The notes beneath the pieces are model-generated. The model searched no databases. It saw only the letters and a program-made list of their open reading frames with translations, and was not told the DNA's origin. Positions 1-11,390 of a stretch of 64,000 nucleotides of DNA are shown here, piece after piece. This stretch comes from Laccaria trichodermophora (lineage: Eukaryota; Basidiomycota; Agaricomycetes; Agaricales; Hydnangiaceae): contig JACTVC010000002.1 of assembly GCA_018417955.1 (NCBI GenBank), positions 124,001-188,000 of the forward strand, written 5' to 3'. Each line of letters begins with the position of its first letter. The stretch's first letter is position 1. Made by a program: the position numbers and the translations under genes.

Positions 1-59
1 TGCAGAAAGTGTAACTTTGAGCCAACATGTACACCACAACTGTTAAATTTGTATCAGAT

Positions 60-285
60 ATTCCAAGGGCTTGCCTCTGGCAAGCTGGCCAAGTGCAAAT
101 CAGTGCCACTGCAGGTTAAAGTGTATCTTTGAATGAAAATTCAAATGAAGTGAAATAAAGTGTAAGTATCAAAACAGGGATTAGAGATGTGTACCAGAAC
201 TGGAAACAAACATGTGTGCTGGGGGGACAGCTTGCCTCTGGCAAGGCATGACTGAGCAAAGCAAGTGCTGTAGTATAAGTCCAGG
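60..285. repeat. Diverged copy of GC-rich interspersed repeat (left)
   Basis: This stretch carries 'atgtgtaccagaactgg' and then a 'ggcaaggcatgactgagcaaagcaagtgctg' type segment. It lines up, with many changes, with the segment at about 1085-1245 in the same orientation. No coding sequence is seen. The two copies flank the inverted-repeat element at 286-1030, which suggests one older repeat interrupted by a later insertion or expansion. The family identity is not known to me. Confidence 0.5.
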
Positions 286-1030
286 TTTACAGCACTTTGC
301 AAAAAGGTTGACACTAATGTGAGTTGTGGGAAAGAAAAGAACATCTGACCTCAGATTACTGTACCATTTTGATCAATTCGGCAGGCCCTGTTACACGTTA
401 CACACCTGCCAAAAATTTGGTTTTGGCACTCTGGCCAAGTCACTGTTACATTGCACAAAAAATTTGGCAGGTAACTGCCAGAGGCCTGAGATTTTGGGGT
501 ATATGGCATGGGACCGACCAAAGTATTCGGCACCTGCCCAAAGTGACTGTTACCTCTGTTACATTTCAGCGATTTGAGAGGCCCCGTTACGTGTTACTGC
601 CGAATTGATCGAAATGGTACAGTAGGGTTAGTACCATTTTGCCTCCTCCCAGCTCCTCCTGAGATGTCATTCCACAAGATATCAAGGGATTTAAAGATGA
701 GACATCAACCCCGCATTTTTCGTTTTTTTTCTCATTTTTTTCTTTGGGACTGACATGCAACAAGTAGATGTTGGCTTCGTTGAGTCTAACCCACGTGATC
801 CAGGGCATCAAAAATGGGTGAGGGTGGTTTGGTGGCTGGGGATGCATTTTTACATATTATTCTATCATACAAGGGCTTTTCAGAACACATTTTCAGGAGG
901 CATCAATTGGAATAGGTTTTGGAACATGTTGTAGGGCAAGAAAACATGCTGACCCTAATCTGAGATCAGATGTTCTTTTCTTTTCCCCACAACTCATGTT
1001 AGTGTCAACCTTTTTGCAAAGCGCTGTAAG
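286..1030. mobile_element. Inverted-repeat (MITE-like) element with a nested inner palindrome
   Basis: The left arm (about 286-357) and right arm (about 955-1030) are imperfect reverse complements over about 72 bp, including the shared core 'tttgcaaaaaggttgacact'. Immediately inside is a second inverted repeat: 359-384 against 598-622, core 'ctgtaccattt.gatcaattcggc'. No transposase reading frame lies between the arms, so this looks like a non-autonomous DNA element or a foldback unit, possibly one element nested in another. I could not identify a clean target-site duplication. The assignment to a transposon class is inference. Confidence 0.6.
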
Positions 1031-1034
1031 TCTA

Positions 1035-1245
1035 ACTATGTGTACCAAAAGTGGGATTAAATATGTGTACCAGAAGTGGGCTTAAACATGAACTGGGATA
1101 AAAAATGTGTACCAAAACTGGGATTAAACATGTGTACCAGGGGGTCCAGGGGGCGTGCCCCCGGCAAGCTGTGACTGGCACCAGAGGCATGGCCGAGCGT
1201 TAGCGAGTGCCGCGCCGTAGGTGCGGGTCTAAAGCTTGTAGTTGG
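1035..1245. repeat. Short degenerate tandem repeat plus GC-rich repeat (right copy)
   Basis: From 1035 to about 1135 there are about four degenerate tandem copies of a unit like 'atgtgtaccaaaagtggga' followed by 'ttaaa'. These run into 'ggggtccagggggcgtgcc' and 'gcatggccgagcgttagcg', a GC-rich segment whose diverged direct copy lies at 60-285. The sequence is non-coding. Confidence 0.5.
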
Positions 1246-1532
1246 AAAATAGACCACGCAGTAGCCAATCAAAAGTAATGTTTACGTGATTTGAAAACCA
1301 AATTTGAAAACATCTTGAAAATAAATCTTGGATACCGTACAAGGGACCATCATGCATCATGCATCATTCCCATAAGATTCATCTATTTTTACATTCAGGA
1401 ACACAACCCCATTGGCAGTGTCGCGGCAAGGAACCAATTGCGCGAGCGGCGAGCCTCATCCTCTCTCATCCTCGGCTCGACTCTCCTCACCATCATGGTA
1501 TACTTCTCCTTCTTGTCAGAGTCTTCTCCGGG

Positions 1533-2502
1533 ATGCGTTGCTTCGTCCAGCTCGTCGACGTGGTGGTTCGATTATGCAGCCTGTATATTGCTTCCCGTTG
1601 ACTCATTTGTCACTCATTTAACAACAGGACCAACACATCTCCTCCAGATCTTGTCACCGCAATTAAGGAGGCGCATTCTAAGAATGAAAAAATACTGAGC
1701 GTCTCCGTTGCAAACGATGGCGATTGGTTTCTAAGCACTGATTCAGTCAACAGTAAGCACGTCTCCACCTTCGCCCGCCATCTTACTGAGACTACACTTG
1801 TTAGGGAAGAAGCCTGGGAATGATCCGATGACAAGTCGAGTCCTTCGATTTTGCCACGTCGCCACCATGAAGACCGGGCGCGAAACGGGGCTTGGAAACA
1901 TTGCGTGGATCAGATTTACTCCCGACGGCCAAGGATTCATTGGAGTAGTACGTCACAACGGCGTCTCGCACAATATTTTTGAGAAACTACCAAAAACGCT
2001 CGATGACCACCTTAAAACCCATAATAAGCAGTCACAGATGAAAATGGTCTCTATTGGCCACAACAATAGCTGGTCTATCGTGTATGAGGATGGGGACATG
2101 AGCGTCGAGGGAATATCCACGTCTCTCATAGATAAATTGAAGAACATTCGTTCTGTTGGTTTTAACGTCGAGGTTCGTCCTTTCCTCGTAGAATGCCATT
2201 TCTAGTCTACAACCTCCCTGCAGTCCATTATACTATCACCATCTACGACATCCAATTTCATGGTCACCTATGAGAATGGAGCATCTCACTATGACGTTCC
2301 ATACGCATGGAAGTCGGGGATCGATAATCAAATTTCATTATGCCAACAAGACTACGCTCTTGAACTCCGACAACTTCAACAAGTAAACGCTATGAATAAT
2401 GCAGCCATGTTTAGGTTGGCGAGGGCCAACATGGTATCTGCCGCTATGGTCGCGTATGCTCAGGCGTCAGCGGCTTATTACCAGAGCTTTGGGAATTTCT
2501 AG
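1533..2502 (+). CDS. Uncharacterised repeat protein, four exons
   Basis: The function is not known to me. Joining 1533-1582, 1628-1752, 1805-2172 and 2224-2502 gives one 273-residue frame; all three introns (45, 52 and 51 bp) have GT..AG borders and the phases agree. The protein contains at least three spaced copies of a short motif with an aromatic residue, a beta-strand-like segment and a terminal Tyr/His-x-x-Gly: 'TPDGQGFIGVVRHNG', 'GHNNSWSIVYEDGD' and 'STTSNFMVTYENG'. This pattern resembles short beta-propeller-like repeats common in agaricomycete hypothetical proteins. The C-terminus is rich in Ala, Gln and Met. The start at 1533 is the first ATG in frame with exon 2 near the donor; an upstream ATG is possible, so the N-terminus is the weakest part. 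Confidence 0.7.
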
Positions 2503-2684
2503 AGGGAGATTGACGAGGTTGGAATCCATTTGTATTGTTTTTAATATATGCCATTGGTAGTCCTACATACGTATTATTGCGTGCAAAATAGTGGCATCGC
2601 TGGCGTTCTTGTTCATACCATGGTTGTTGTGATTGTGAGGCCAATGTGGGCTAGCTCATCTAATTTCTTGACAAATTCATAAAA

Positions 2685-4460
2685 TTAGTCTGAGCTTAAT
2701 TTAGCAAAATCCTCTTCCTCCTCCCTCTCTTCAGGCCGCTGACCAAGCTCAATGCTGTCTCTTGGGACAGTATCCCACTCCCAATCGAATCCCACTGTTG
2801 TCAGAAAACCAGGCGACGTAGTACTCCTATGCAAATTTTGCAGTTCGCGATATCGTTGCTGGAGAATCAAAAGCATTACTCTATTCCCGAAGATAGAGTG
2901 AAAGACTCGTGTTGGACTATCCCTCGCTAATGAGCCACAGTAAGGAACAGGTGGCAGATTTTCGTACCAGAAGATGCCCATTCGGAAAGGCCCAGCCTAT
3001 TTGTTATGAGTAACTGATAATTAGACTGCGCTGAAATGAAATGGAAAAGGCAACATACGGACGGGATGCAGATTAGCAGAACATTCACGAGACTCAGTGC
3101 TGATAAGGAAAAAGATTCATAACCAAAGCGAGTAAGCTTCGTATTCGGTGAGGTGCTTACACACGATGCAAAGGCAATAAAAAATCCCTGTCGAAGTAGG
3201 GTGAGGGATACGCCACCTGACTTGATGGTTCCAAAAGCACCTACCACTGCTGAAAAGTTGTCGTGCCCATTGAGATCTAGATTGTTTTACTGGAAATGAA
3301 AGGCAATTGGGACGCAGCAGAAGCGGAAACTGAGGACTTACAAAAATAATACGCTCTGACTATCGTTAACGCCCCAATCGCTACATCGAAGCTAAGCAGA
3401 ACACTGTTATGATATATGATTTCGCGTACCTGACTCCACTAGGAGAATGAATATGAATACTAAAAGCCTAAGAGTCGTAGACTCCACCATGAAATATCCC
3501 AGAGGGGTCGCCTCGACTAAGACAATTGCATGAGGAAAGGGATGACGCAAAAGAGTACGACTGACCAGTTACCGATTTTATTTCCAGGACCGTTATGCAT
3601 ATTGCAAAAATTACGGATATCTGTGTTTAGATCGTAAGTGGAAGGGGACGAGACGCATGAGGATGACCCACTGATAATACGATCCCTAGCATCACCATTA
3701 TCCATCGTTGTCCTCCCCACATTCCACAAGTTCTCAGGCCGATAATCGCTAAATGGTATGATTGAGATATGAAGCAAAAGCAGCGTTGAGGAAGGAAAAA
3801 CCTTGACAAGATAACAACCCAAGAGACATTGTAGCTGGGAAGCTTTTGGTCAAAAATTTGTTTAGAAGGAAGCTAATAACGAACCCAATGCAATGCTGTA
3901 CAGTCTAACGCAAGTCTACAAACATGTAAATCAACTCAAGGGCTTGTAAAAGGCCAACGTCTGACCAAAAACGGACCTTGGGACAATCTACCCCAAATTT
4001 GACTGCCAAGATTAAGCTTGGTTAGGTGAATCATCTTTTTAGAGCTACGCGAGATGGACTTACTGTACAGCAAAATGGATTGGTCAATGAATGCAAGATA
4101 ACGATTTAGGTAGAATAAAACCAGGCCAAGTGACCACGGGCATGACCATGCGTAGGTTACCTTTGAAGTCACCGTCAAAATCATAAGCGAATGTTGGATC
4201 TAATTCACTTCTTTTTTAATGGTGCAAATATAGTCATACGTCTAGAACGGATGAGCGGCGCGCAACTCAATGGAAGATTGACTCACCAAAGTTGTGAACC
4301 CTGCGATCTGGACGCATTTGTCAAAAATGGTGAAGAAGAGAATTTGCTGTAAGCTGGGAATATCCTGGAACAAGTATTGATCAGCCTGGGATGAGGCTAG
4401 TAAAATTGGGTTCGACAAACAGGCGGAGCCATGAAATCGTCGAGGAAGGTGAGGTAGCAC
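2685..4460 (-). CDS. DUF6533-like multi-pass membrane protein
   Basis: This is a multi-intron minus-strand gene. The N-terminal signature is clear: 'CVQIAGFTTL' (exon ending at 4287), an 87-bp intron (4200-4286), then 'YAWSCPWSLGLVLFYLNRY' and 'LAFID' (exon 4065-4199). That order is typical of the large DUF6533 family of seven-helix basidiomycete membrane proteins. Later exons carry 'IIGLRTCGMWGG' (about 3700-3745), 'LRQGFFIAFA' (to 3161) and 'ALSLVNVLLICIPS' (3059-3099; introns 3100-3160 and 2997-3058). The last exon (2685-2996) has 'RVFHSIFGNRVMLLILQQR', the usual conserved end, and an acidic tail. The ligand is unknown. The exact start and the exons between about 3250 and 4000 are not resolved, and I cannot exclude a broken exon there. 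It is not an STE3 pheromone receptor. Confidence 0.72.
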
Positions 4461-6829
4461 AAAGTATGGGTGGTTCGTGATTGTCGAAGGATAGTGAGTA
4501 CCATCTGAACACTTAAGGGTGGCGGCTGGCGGTGGTGAGTACAGGGTATATCCGCAGAGGTTTTTCTAAACCTATCATAAAGTATTTTCCATCAAGGTTC
4601 GCACAGCAAAGTTTCACACGTACTGCGATCTCTGCCATAACGGCCGTTCCAGAAGTTGGGGTTAGACGTTTTCTTCGTGAGAGCTCCGCTGGTTTATATC
4701 CCGCGATGTTGAAGAAGATCGTTTACATACGGATTGAGAAGATCTTTTGGCAGTAGTAGGTATATTGAGCATGAACGAAAGGGAGAGGTACATACCTACC
4801 GGTTGAGCCGCCATTTTCATTTCATCGTGATCACGGCAAATCCTCGCATCATCTATCGTGCGGCGCCAGCGGCCAGAATTCCTCAAACACCGGCACGACA
4901 GCGCCTCAGGGGTAAAATGTGAAGATGAGAAATCAGCAGTTCGTTTGGTTAGTTAAAATAGTCTCTTCACACCATTTGAGGGATCTTCGGCCGCCGGTAA
5001 GGTTTTGCTAAAAATCTGCAAATGGAAGGGTCCTTGGAAAGCGGATAAGCTGCGAAGTTAGTAGAGCGAATGAGATAGAATCTCACTCGAGCAAAAATAC
5101 AATACGAGGTGGGCGTACTAGACACGCGTGGTACGGCACGAAAGGGAAGGCAAGAAAGGTCTAGAGGGCATTCTTCAGGATGGTAGGTTAATAGATCATG
5201 AAGCATTCCTACCTTGCAGTATCATAGTGAGGGTCGGCATGCGATGATCGACAGCAAGAACAGCACAGAGCGTGAGATATATTGTCGTCGACCGAGCACG
5301 GCGCATTCACATTCCAGATCCAATTTCCCTCTCCGATCCCACCTTTTCAAAGTCAAACATTCTTCTATCGCCAGCAGATCCGGCATGACGTTCCACTTGC
5401 GGTCCGAGACTCGGACTAAGGCCTGACGGCCTGACGCCTCACCTGATCGCTAGAGTTTTTGAAGTAGCGATGCTCATACGAATACTGGCCAACGAATAAG
5501 CATCACATAAGTTCTATCAAAATGTTACATACCGTGCTTCCTCCGATATCAAAGCGGTGTGCTCCCAAGTGTCTTTCACCGAATGTAATGTAGGATTTCC
5601 AAGCGTGGGAGGTTGAAAACAGGAGTGTATTGACTCGTGTTTGGTGGCAGCTTTTTTTGCACCGCCACAAGAATGCGCTTTTCCGCCGAGTCCGACACAA
5701 AATTGTGTCGACAGTCAAACTTGTATGAATTTTTTTCGACTTGAATGAATGAACTTACCATTGCTAGACACCAACGCATTGCCGTAGGCAATTGACATGT
5801 AAAACTAGAATCAATGTGTCGCCCAAGACGAACACAACATCAATGGCCTAACGAGCTCCACGGCGTGGACGCTTTGGGGTCAAACATGACAGCGAAGCCG
5901 AGGGCGACGGCGAAAGGACAGGAAACGTTGTACATGCTGAGCAACGCTCAGTGGGTTAGCGACAATGAGCTTTGAGACGACAGGGGAGAGAAAAGGTCAG
6001 CTTCAGTGTACAACTTAATCCATACTCTCTTTAGCACTCTGAATATTCTTCAAACCCTGTACGAGCATGACCATCGCGAAAAGTGGTGGATCTATGGCCA
6101 AGTGCCACAATGACCCAGAGTTGAGACGTCATGAGGAGCGGGAGTCGGTTGCGAGGGCGTCGGTGGGGATCAAAATCATGGAACGGGAAAGGTTAGTATC
6201 CTGTCGTTACAGTAACAGTCGGTCAAATTTGGCTTACAACGTATCTGCCCAGATCTTCTTCACAGACGAATCTCCCGACGTTTTAGCCTCATCGGCCGGT
6301 AAGAACAATTCCTGGATGACCGGCATGCAAGAATTCTAGGCTGTCATATCGGTCGGACAATCCTTACGCTTACACTGATTGTGACAAGGGGCGAACCTGT
6401 GCCGTATCACATGTTGACAATCGATTACCACCCCACCATTGACAACGACAGCGGAGTCCCAGGCCAAGCGGGGTGGTGACGAACATCACGAAGCGAATGC
6501 CGTTTTTGTCACCTATCTCTATCCGCTTCTGATAAGCTATTGTGTGCTCATCCAGACTTTCCATGAGCGCACGGAGGATGCCTCAACATGGATATCTCAC
6601 CACTTCACCTTCGGCGTCATACCCTAAAGTCAAACCCAGCCTCCTCTCCCTACTTCTGCCGCCGACGCTAACCCACGGGCGGATTTTCAATCTGACCACC
6701 TCACATCCATGATGATCATGATGAGGGCTTCAAGCTTTTGAGCGCAGTCATTCTAGGTGATCTTATGGCGATGAGGATGAAGCCTGAGTCGATGACGGGA
6801 ATTGTGTAATTCACCTTCCATCCGGAGGG
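4461..6829. other. Region without a supported gene
   Basis: Only short overlapping frames are present on both strands (for example 4967-5206 minus, 5503-5791 minus, 6067-6339 plus). None shows a recognisable domain or joins convincingly to another. There could be remnants of an intron-rich gene on the minus strand around 5.0-5.8 kb, but I cannot support a model. Confidence 0.4.
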
Positions 6830-6842
6830 CCCAATCGATCTT
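6830..6842. repeat. Target-site duplication, LINE 3' side
   Basis: 'cccaatcgatctt' here matches exactly 13274-13286 at the other end of the retrotransposon. A 13-bp duplication is in the usual range for target-primed reverse transcription. Confidence 0.9.
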
Positions 6843-7391
6843 TTTTTTTTTTTTTTTAATGTCAAATTTATAGTCTATTGGGGCGAGGCCCCATGTCAGA
6901 CTTTACAACTTTGTAGACTACCTAAGGCCCCTAATGCCTTATACCTGACCCCCGTTGACTGTCCCCTGCACTGGTGAAGGCACGCCCGAGGCGTTCATTC
7001 CCCCACACAGCCCGGCACAGAAACGCCGTTTGGGAACACGTCCGTATGGTGAGCGGGGTAGTCTCGTGTCCCTCTGCTTATCTGATGCAGTCTGTATGTG
7101 ATGCGTTTCTTCTTCCAAGTACCCGATCGCAAAGCGAAGGGTACAGCTAATACGGGACGAGCGCGTTCAGGTGAATGAAAATATTGTTGGTGTTTTGTTG
7201 CTGTTTGCTTGAGTGACTGTTCGACGTGGTCGGTCTGGCTGAGTGTGATTAGTGCTTGAAGTCCGCAAGCTGAAATGCGGGTAAAAGATAGAGTGGGGTT
7301 TTTGAGGGCGAACCCGCCGACAGAACGTCGGCTAATCTGTCCATGCTTCGTTTCTCGGTGTTATAAGTCTGCTGAAAAGAAGTGCTATCTT

Positions 7392-10300
7392 TCAAACTTC
7401 CTCGGATTCTAATTGAGAGACGTCACCTATAGAGTCTCCAAGCGACTTCTTGAACCGCTTTGTTCTCCCCACAAACTTGAGCAGTTCCTTTATCCTTTTC
7501 ATACTCTCCAGTATCCCCTTGAGGTCCCTCGAGTAGCGGCCCAGGGCTCTATCCATATCGAAGCGCTCTGCCGCGTAAGTTTGACACTCAAATAGGAAGT
7601 GTATCACCGTCTCCGTGATCTCCATCCTCCTCGTGCTCCAACACATGTCGCATCTCCTGGTCCTCGACTTTTTGATGTTGTATAGGTAGCTGTTCAGTGG
7701 TATGTGTCCTGTACGTAGCTGCATCAATAGACTCGCTTGTGGCCTTGACAGTTTGTTGCTGATTTTCCGGAACTTGTTGAATGGGAAGCTTGCGTCGATA
7801 TGCTGAAATTTTGCGTAGCGTGGTGAGTCCCTCCACGTTTCCGACCACCTTGCCTTCAGCTTCTCCGCGAATTCCTGCTTGACCGCTGAGGCGCTGTATG
7901 GCAGCCGTCTTCGTAGTATTGGCGGTAGCTCCTCCCGCGGGCTTGAGTCCCCCTGTGCCGCCTTCTTAGCTTCTTCGTCCACCCTTTCGTTTCCTACTAC
8001 CCCCTCATGTGCCGCTACCCACTTGAGTGCAAATTTGGCCGTGCCTGGCCTGATAGGGATGTCAGTTCCATCGGTCATTACCTCAGTCAGCCGCAGGTAC
8101 TCCATTACAAGGTATTGCCCTGGCTTCGTCTTTCTCGCGCCCGTTGACCTAATGAATGCCTGGCTGTCAGTATAGCTGGTAACCGTTGCCTTCCCCACTT
8201 CAGGCCGTCCTTGTAGCATCCAGGCCGCCAAAATGGACCCCACTGCCTCGCCTTCATACGTGGTGTGCCTCGTCAACGGTCCTAGATGAAATCGAAGCGT
8301 TTCCTCTGGCTCTTCCACCCCTTTCCTGTATAACACCGCAGCTGCGCCAACGTTTCCTTCATAGCCCGACCCATCTGTATATATCCTTATGTCCGCCTCG
8401 TCTTTTCCTTCCTCCTTAATAGAGTCCTCCTTTGTTTCCGCGATCTTGGTTGAGAAGACCCTCTTGTAAGTCGGTGGCCTTGGGTCCGGCATAACTGTCT
8501 CGAATCGTCTTGGTCTGATCTTGAAGCACTCGACCAGCTTCTGAAGGGGGGCGAGGTGTGTTCTTGCCGGCTTCTTGCTGTATCCTCGTATCATGTCCCG
8601 TGTCGGATGGCCATCTGGTAAAGTCGCCGCTCGTACTGTTGCCGCGTGACAAATCCTTTCAAGCATTAAGTTGACTGGCAATACCCCGGCATGCGCGTCC
8701 AATAGGTCGGTTGGTGAGGTCCAAAGACCCCCTGTGATCGCCTTTGTAGCTATCCTCTGTATCTTACCCATGGACTTCAACGCCCGTACTGACCCGCTGT
8801 TTTTTCGCTTGCCCTCCTTCTTGTGCGGAGGCACATACCAAACATCGAGCGCGTATGTCATCTTCGGGATGGCCACCGAAACGTACAGTAGCCGCATAAG
8901 CCTGGGCCTGATACCTAAACTTGTGCGCGTTAGCCTGCGAAACATAAGGATGTAAGAGGTCGCCTTCGCAATCGCTTCATTCTCCTGTGTTCTCCACCTC
9001 AACTGGCTGTCGACATGTACCCCCAGGTACTTGTAGCTCTCCACTTCCTTCACCACGCTCCCCTCTAACCGGAGTACTGGGTTTGGTCGATCGCCTTCCT
9101 TCCTCGCCATTGGCTGGCAGTGCATAACGGCCACCTTGCTCAGCTCAAACCTCGAATTGTGATCCTTCGCCCATTCGAAACCTCCCTCCCGTCGTTCCAT
9201 GTAACTCTTGAGTGCCCGCGTTGTCTGTTTGAATGTTTTCGCCGTTGCAATAACAAGAGCGTCGTCCACGTATCCGATAGCATCTTCCTCCAGCCTTTGT
9301 AGGGCTTCTAGTAGGTCCGCATTGTAGAGTATGTACAGCAACATCGATATGGGGTCTCCTTGTCCGATCCCGTTTTCGATGTCGATGAGTTCTGATATAA
9401 AATCGTCGAACTTTAGCCTTGTCTTCCTCCCCTGTAAGAGCCGCTCGATGAACTTGACGTAGGTCGTTGGAATTCGCCTTTTCTTCAGATTGTGGATTAG
9501 CCTGTCAGTAACCGCATTGGGGAAGGCCCCCTCGACGTCCAGAAAGAGCACCGAGGTGACCTTCCTCTTACCCCAAGCTGCCTTGATCTTGCCCACAAGG
9601 TAGTGTATGGCGTCCGTCGTGGTACGGCCTGGTCGTCCTCCGAAGTGCGTGTCCGGCAGTAGGAACTCCTTCTCCACGAGGTGGCTTATGTTCTCCGCTA
9701 CTATAGCTGTCAGTACCTTCGGTATCGTGCATAACAGGGCTATTGGACGATAGGCCTTCGGCACTTCGTAGTTCGGTTTACCTGGCTTCCTCAAGACCGC
9801 CGTTGTGAACTCCTGCCATCCTGAATAGTAAGTCCTCAGCGTGAAGACGCCTCTGAAGAGATATACTAAATACTCCGAGATGTGTCCGAAACACTTCTGG
9901 AGTACCACATTTGGGATTTCGTCTGGACCGCTTGCCTTGAACGGAGAGAGCCGCTTTATCTGACGTTCCACTTGTTCCAGTGTGATAGGGGGTGGTGGTG
10001 GGAGTGGCTCCGGGTAATCGTAGTTCTCTGGGACTCTGGAATGGTCAGGTTTCTTGGGAAAGAAAGCTTGCGCGAGGATTTCTGCCTTGCCATCATTTGT
10101 GTTGATTTCCCGTAGTGGTCCACCTGCGCCTTCGCTTGGGACCTTGAGCGTCGGTATCCTTGATTTGCCCCCGTCGCCTGTTGGTTCCTTGAAATAGTGG
10201 TTCGCCGTCCAGAGGTCCTGCTCCGCCGCGTTCTCCAGAAATTCCTCCCAATGTTCACGTTTGGCTTCTACTATCGCCTCGCCGTACATATTCCTGGCCT

Positions 10301-11390
10301 TCCGTAGCTCTGAGTGTGATGCGTGATCTGGAAGGGTCCTGAATCTGTATGCGAGACGACTTAGCTTCTTTATCTCAGTCTTCTGACGGCTAAGATCATT
10401 GTTCCACCATCTTTTCGAGAACGGGCATGGCTTGTTTTCCGGGATTCTAGTGCGTATCGTGTCCTGTAGCACCGCTGTTAGGTCTTCAGCTGCCTCCCGG
10501 AATTGCTGCTCCGTTGTGATTGGCTGAGGTGGTGGGATTTCGAGGAGCCGTATTGCTAGGTTCTCTTGGAAGTCCTCCCAGTCCGCCGCTCTGAAGTTGT
10601 AGGATGTCCGTTGTACTGATCGCGCCTGCGGCAAGTCGATGTAGGTAGCTATGGGGAAATGGTCAGTGGCCGGCGGCCTTAATGAGGGATCGACCTCGCA
10701 TCTGATAATCAGATCGAAAACTTCCTCTGTGCACCACACGTTGTCTGGACGTGAGTACCTCTTCGTTACCATGTGCTCTAGGGTGGGTTGACCTTTCGGT
10801 AAGGCCATCTTCAGGTTGTGGTCGGCTAAGATTTCGATTAGTCGACCCGCATCTTCCAATGCCTTCGCCGTGAACAGCCTGTCATCCCCCTCCTCGTCCC
10901 ACATCGGATGGTGCCTGTTGAAGTCTCCTGCCCAAATCAGGTGGTCGTCCTCCCTCGCTAGAACATCCGCCCGGTTTACACGTAAGAACTCGCGGACGGA
11001 GTGTAATGTTCTGGAATGTGTGCAGTCATTGTAGATATTGATGATCGTCAACCGTCCATAGGCGCCTGTCATCTGTATAACTGTAACATCGTTAGTTCCA
11101 GGGACGTTCATGATCTTCCACGAGCTTGTTGCCAGTGCCGAGCTAACCCAGGTGACCGCTCTTGTTACTGGAGCGCCATCCTTGTATCTGTCTGCTGGCA
11201 CCACTGACACAAATCCGTTCGGCGTCCTTATGTTTCCTGTGAAGGTTACATGCGGCTCCTGCACCAGAACAATGTCCCACTCCTTCCCTGATACTCTGTT
11301 ATACAATTCCAAGTGCGCCTTTTGAGACTTGTTCAAGTTTACTTGTAAGATCCTTAGTCTCGTCGTCCGTTGTTCTGGTTGTTCAGACAT
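7392..11390 (-). CDS. LINE ORF2: endonuclease-reverse transcriptase-RNase H polyprotein
   Basis: This is a 1332-residue protein from the ATG at 11390; the open frame extends slightly upstream but without an ATG. Domains in order: an exonuclease/endonuclease/phosphatase-type endonuclease, with 'LQVNLNKSQKAH', 'LVQEPHV', 'AGDFNRHHP' and 'TDHFPI' in about the first 250 residues; a reverse transcriptase, with 'YRPIALLCTIPKV', 'FLDVEGAFPNAV', 'GIGQGDPIS' and the catalytic 'YVDD'; RNase H, with 'IYTDGSG', 'TYEGEAVGS', 'YTDSQAF' and 'AAHEGVVGNERVDEEAKK', which keep the acidic residues; and a C-terminal Cys-His cluster 'CDMCWSTRRMEITETVIHFLFEC' broken over about 23 residues. It nicks target DNA and copies the element RNA in place. 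The start overlaps the ORF1 stop as ATGTCTGA, suggesting coupled termination-reinitiation. Confidence 0.95.
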   Translation of the reverse strand: MSEQPEQRTTRLRILQVNLNKSQKAHLELYNRVSGKEWDIVLVQEPHVTFTGNIRTPNGFVSVVPADRYKDGAPVTRAVTWVSSALATSSWKIMNVPGTNDVTVIQMTGAYGRLTIINIYNDCTHSRTLHSVREFLRVNRADVLAREDDHLIWAGDFNRHHPMWDEEGDDRLFTAKALEDAGRLIEILADHNLKMALPKGQPTLEHMVTKRYSRPDNVWCTEEVFDLIIRCEVDPSLRPPATDHFPIATYIDLPQARSVQRTSYNFRAADWEDFQENLAIRLLEIPPPQPITTEQQFREAAEDLTAVLQDTIRTRIPENKPCPFSKRWWNNDLSRQKTEIKKLSRLAYRFRTLPDHASHSELRKARNMYGEAIVEAKREHWEEFLENAAEQDLWTANHYFKEPTGDGGKSRIPTLKVPSEGAGGPLREINTNDGKAEILAQAFFPKKPDHSRVPENYDYPEPLPPPPPITLEQVERQIKRLSPFKASGPDEIPNVVLQKCFGHISEYLVYLFRGVFTLRTYYSGWQEFTTAVLRKPGKPNYEVPKAYRPIALLCTIPKVLTAIVAENISHLVEKEFLLPDTHFGGRPGRTTTDAIHYLVGKIKAAWGKRKVTSVLFLDVEGAFPNAVTDRLIHNLKKRRIPTTYVKFIERLLQGRKTRLKFDDFISELIDIENGIGQGDPISMLLYILYNADLLEALQRLEEDAIGYVDDALVIATAKTFKQTTRALKSYMERREGGFEWAKDHNSRFELSKVAVMHCQPMARKEGDRPNPVLRLEGSVVKEVESYKYLGVHVDSQLRWRTQENEAIAKATSYILMFRRLTRTSLGIRPRLMRLLYVSVAIPKMTYALDVWYVPPHKKEGKRKNSGSVRALKSMGKIQRIATKAITGGLWTSPTDLLDAHAGVLPVNLMLERICHAATVRAATLPDGHPTRDMIRGYSKKPARTHLAPLQKLVECFKIRPRRFETVMPDPRPPTYKRVFSTKIAETKEDSIKEEGKDEADIRIYTDGSGYEGNVGAAAVLYRKGVEEPEETLRFHLGPLTRHTTYEGEAVGSILAAWMLQGRPEVGKATVTSYTDSQAFIRSTGARKTKPGQYLVMEYLRLTEVMTDGTDIPIRPGTAKFALKWVAAHEGVVGNERVDEEAKKAAQGDSSPREELPPILRRRLPYSASAVKQEFAEKLKARWSETWRDSPRYAKFQHIDASFPFNKFRKISNKLSRPQASLLMQLRTGHIPLNSYLYNIKKSRTRRCDMCWSTRRMEITETVIHFLFECQTYAAERFDMDRALGRYSRDLKGILESMKRIKELLKFVGRTKRFKKSLGDSIGDVSQLESEEV

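Noticed and set aside
1035..1135. CRISPR-like array of short repeats
   Set aside because: The units are degenerate and directly adjacent without unique spacers, in a eukaryotic genome.
2685..4460. Pheromone receptor candidate
   Set aside because: It is a multi-pass protein but carries the DUF6533-type N-terminus and end motif, not STE3 features.
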